This document shows positions 62,202 to 64,000 of a stretch of 64,000 bases of DNA, in pieces (positions within the stretch are counted from its first letter, which is position 1; each line of letters opens with the position of its first letter). The notes below the pieces were generated by a model. It was not told where the DNA came from. It ran no database searches and saw only the letters and a program-made list of their open reading frames with translations. Origin of the DNA: Mesorhizobium sp. Lineage in GTDB: Bacteria > Pseudomonadota > Alphaproteobacteria > Rhizobiales > Rhizobiaceae. The DNA is taken from NCBI RefSeq assembly GCF_016793485.1, contig NZ_JAEULZ010000006.1, positions 154,083 through 218,082 on the forward strand. The letters are read 5' to 3'. A program made the translations under genes and the position numbers.

Positions 62202-63554
62202 ATGGGAATTGCGAAAAAGCGTGTGGCTGTCATCGGCGCGGGTCCATCCGGACTGGCGCAGCTTCGCGCCTTCAAGTCGGCGGCTGACAAGGGCGCAGAC
62301 ATTCCCGAGGTGGTCTGCTTCGAGAAGCAGTCCGATTGGGGCGGGCTCTGGAATTACACCTGGCGCACCGGCCTCGACGAGCATGGCGATCCGGTGCACG
62401 GATCGATGTATCGCTACCTCTGGTCCAACGGGCCGAAGGAGTGCCTGGAGTTCGCCGACTACACGTTCGAAGAGCATTTCGGCCGGCCGATCGGCTCCTA
62501 CCCGCCCCGCGCCGTGTTGTGGGACTACATCAAGGGCCGCGTCGAGAAGTCGGGTGTGCGGCCGTGGGTCCGCTTCAATTCCCCGGTCCGCATGGTGACC
62601 TGGTCGGACGAGACGAAGAAATTCACCGTCACCGCGCATGATCGCACCAACGACCGTACCTACTCGGAGGAGTTCGACTACGTGGTCGTGGCGAGCGGCC
62701 ACTTCTCGACGCCGAACGTTCCCTATTTCGACGGCTTCGAGACCTTCCAGGGCCGTGTGCTGCACAGCCACGATTTCCGCGACGCCACCGAGTTCAAGGG
62801 CAAGAACGTGATGGTGGTCGGGCGCTCCTACTCGGCCGAGGACATCGGCTCGCAGTGCTACAAGTACGGCGCCAGGACGGTCACCGTCTGCTACCGCTCC
62901 GCGCCGATGGGCTTCAACTTCCCGGAAGGCTGGGAACAGAAGCCGCTGATGACCAAGGTCGTCGGCAAGACCGCGCACTTCAAGGACGGTACGACCAAGG
63001 AGATCGACGCGATCATCCTGTGCACCGGCTACCTGCACCACTTCCCCTTCCTGACCGACGACCTCAGGCTGAAGACCAACAATCGCATGTGGCCGCTCGG
63101 CATCTACAAGGGCGTGGTGTGGGAGAAGAATCCGGCGCTGTTCTACATCGGCATGCAGGACCAGTTCTACACCTTCAACATGTTCGACGCACAAGCCTGG
63201 TACGCGCGCGACGTGATGCTCGGCCGCATCGAACTGCCTTCGCCCGCCGAGATGGCGGCCGACAGCCAGAAATGGCGCGACCGCGAGGAGACGCTGGCGG
63301 ACGCCGAACAGATGATCTGGTTCCAGGGCGATTACACGCAGGAGCTGGTCGACGCGACGGACTATCCGAGCTTCGACATCGAGGCAACCAACCAGACCTT
63401 CATGGAGTGGGAGCACCACAAGATGGAGAACATCATGGGCTTCCGCGACAACGCCTACAAATCGCTGATGACCGGCACCATGGCGCCCAAGCACCATACG
63501 AAATGGATGGAGGCGATGGACGACTCGCTGGAGAGCTACTTGCAGACGAAGTGA
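62202..63554 (+). CDS. tmm: Trimethylamine monooxygenase, flavin-containing
   Basis: A 450-residue class B flavin monooxygenase. I chose ATG 62202 ([17 protein letters not shown]) with GGGGAATTCTGGG upstream; two ATGs seven and five codons earlier lack a site. FAD motif [15 protein letters not shown], the FMO signature [11 protein letters not shown] and NADPH motif [14 protein letters not shown] are visible. [20 protein letters not shown] and [20 protein letters not shown] match known bacterial Tmm closely. It oxidises trimethylamine to the N-oxide with NADPH and O2. A RIME-like element begins ten bases after its stop. Confidence 0.92.
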   Translation: MGIAKKRVAVIGAGPSGLAQLRAFKSAADKGADIPEVVCFEKQSDWGGLWNYTWRTGLDEHGDPVHGSMYRYLWSNGPKECLEFADYTFEEHFGRPIGSYPPRAVLWDYIKGRVEKSGVRPWVRFNSPVRMVTWSDETKKFTVTAHDRTNDRTYSEEFDYVVVASGHFSTPNVPYFDGFETFQGRVLHSHDFRDATEFKGKNVMVVGRSYSAEDIGSQCYKYGARTVTVCYRSAPMGFNFPEGWEQKPLMTKVVGKTAHFKDGTTKEIDAIILCTGYLHHFPFLTDDLRLKTNNRMWPLGIYKGVVWEKNPALFYIGMQDQFYTFNMFDAQAWYARDVMLGRIELPSPAEMAADSQKWRDREETLADAEQMIWFQGDYTQELVDATDYPSFDIEATNQTFMEWEHHKMENIMGFRDNAYKSLMTGTMAPKHHTKWMEAMDDSLESYLQTK

Positions 63555-63563
63555 GGGCGAGTT

Positions 63564-63729
63564 TTCCTCGCCCCTGCGAAGCGGGGGAGAGGTTTGGAGC
63601 GGAAGCGGACGGAGCAGGGGCTTTGGCGGGGCGGCATCGGCCGTTGCAGGCTCTCTGGACAGGTTGCTCCCCCACTCCGTCTCGGGCTTCGCCCGATCCA
63701 CCTCTCCCCCGCTTCGCAGGGGCGAGGAA
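63564..63729. repeat. RIME-like palindromic element, copy 2
   Basis: 30-bp inverted arms at 63564-63593 and 63700-63729 enclose about 106 bases. The interior is the reverse complement of the interior of copy 1 over part of its length (for example GCAAC and GAGACGG motifs). It follows tmm directly and may terminate its transcript. It adjoins structured element copy B. Confidence 0.8.
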
Positions 63730-63746
63730 CCCTAGTAGCATAGGTT

Positions 63747-63973
63747 CGCACCTCATCGTTGCCACGCCCTGCTTTCGCAGTCTGGCTTCTGTCAAAGAAC
63801 GCTCTTCGCCGCCGGGAAGAGAAGTCGGGAAGCGGGGCACGGGGCCTTGCCTCTCATATAAATTTTACGTGGCCGGTCTCCCGCGCCCCGCCGGTGTTCT
63901 TGCCCCGACGGAGGACACGGCCGTTGCCGCTGGTCTCCGCCGGGGCCCGGACCTGGGGGTTCATCACCCAGCC
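63747..63973 (-). ncRNA. Candidate structured RNA element, copy B
   Basis: Minus-strand copy of the element at 34107-34434. The 83-base block is 63973-63891. H1: 63891-63880 with 63843-63832, a 12-bp stem with one G-U pair and a 36-nt loop, the same loop length as copy A though the stem sequence differs. H2: 63821-63816 with 63807-63802. H3: 63780-63769, CTGC-GAAA-GCAG, a GNRA tetraloop in place of UUCG in A. CGTTCTTTGA and GGCGTGGCAACGA are kept. The upstream end lies near the right edge of the window, so the element may extend beyond it. Confidence 0.6.
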
Positions 63974-64000
63974 AGCGCGACCGCAGCGCTGACCGATCCG

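Overview
The window is GC-rich chromosomal DNA from an alphaproteobacterium, most likely order Rhizobiales, family Phyllobacteriaceae (Mesorhizobium or Aminobacter-like). Evidence: the order trpF-trpB-trpA-accD-folC; dgt, argS, a SPOR protein, nagZ, scpA, scpB and tatABC in one run; an AccD without zinc-ribbon cysteines; 47-bp intergenic palindromes typical of Rhizobiales; and a NodF/NodE-like pair. These calls rest on recognised motifs and gene order, not on database searches. I saw no tRNA, rRNA, CRISPR array, transposase or phage gene.

Layout. 1-1.08 kb: start of a large secreted protein, running off the left edge. 1.5-4.1 kb: an ECF42-type sigma factor with its DGPF (YCII) partner, an AHSA1-like protein and a VOC protein. 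4.2-11.8 kb: a LacI regulator facing a sugar ABC operon (binding protein, two permeases, ATPase, TIM-barrel isomerase, Gfo/Idh/MocA oxidoreductase), with two mirror-image operators. 11.8-15.1 kb: DUF3307 protein, ABC exporter, GFA protein, and a Gdx/SugE guanidinium exporter behind a guanidine-II riboswitch. 15.1-24.7 kb (minus): the complete N-methylglutamate pathway, mgsABC-gmaS-mgdABCD. 24.8-28.2 kb (minus): two unknown proteins, an APC permease and three small membrane proteins split from the permease by a perfect 16-bp terminator. 28.6-32.5 kb (plus): dimethylamine monooxygenase operon dmmDABC. 32.5-34.7 kb: a degenerate K+-channel-like protein, a small AT-rich gene, a frameshifted GIY-YIG gene, and repeats. 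34.7-52.7 kb: housekeeping genes listed above. 52.9-60.4 kb: a membrane/2Fe-2S/adenylate cyclase fusion, a HAD phosphatase, DUF899 protein, UreE-like protein, small secreted protein, NodFE-like pair, glutathione transferase and histone-H1-like protein. 60.6-63.6 kb: P-loop kinase, XRE-cupin regulator, and trimethylamine monooxygenase (tmm) divergent from it.

Metabolic theme. Tmm would turn trimethylamine into its N-oxide, Dmm would demethylate dimethylamine, and GmaS-Mgs-Mgd would move the methylamine methyl group to the C1 pool while releasing nitrogen. Only the N-oxide demethylase (Tdm) linking Tmm to Dmm is not in the window. The XRE-cupin protein next to tmm is the only obvious candidate regulator. 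The APC permease and three small membrane proteins lie between the two methylamine operons and are candidate uptake genes.

The least expected signal is a composite repeat present twice in inverted orientation about 30 kb apart (34.1-34.6 kb plus; 63.97-63.56 kb minus). It consists of a nearly identical 83-nt block, then three hairpins whose sequences differ but whose pairing, loop length (36 nt in both) or stable tetraloop (UUCG versus GAAA) is kept, then a palindromic element of about 165 bp with 30-31-bp arms. The compensatory changes argue for a structured RNA rather than a protein-coding or random repeat.
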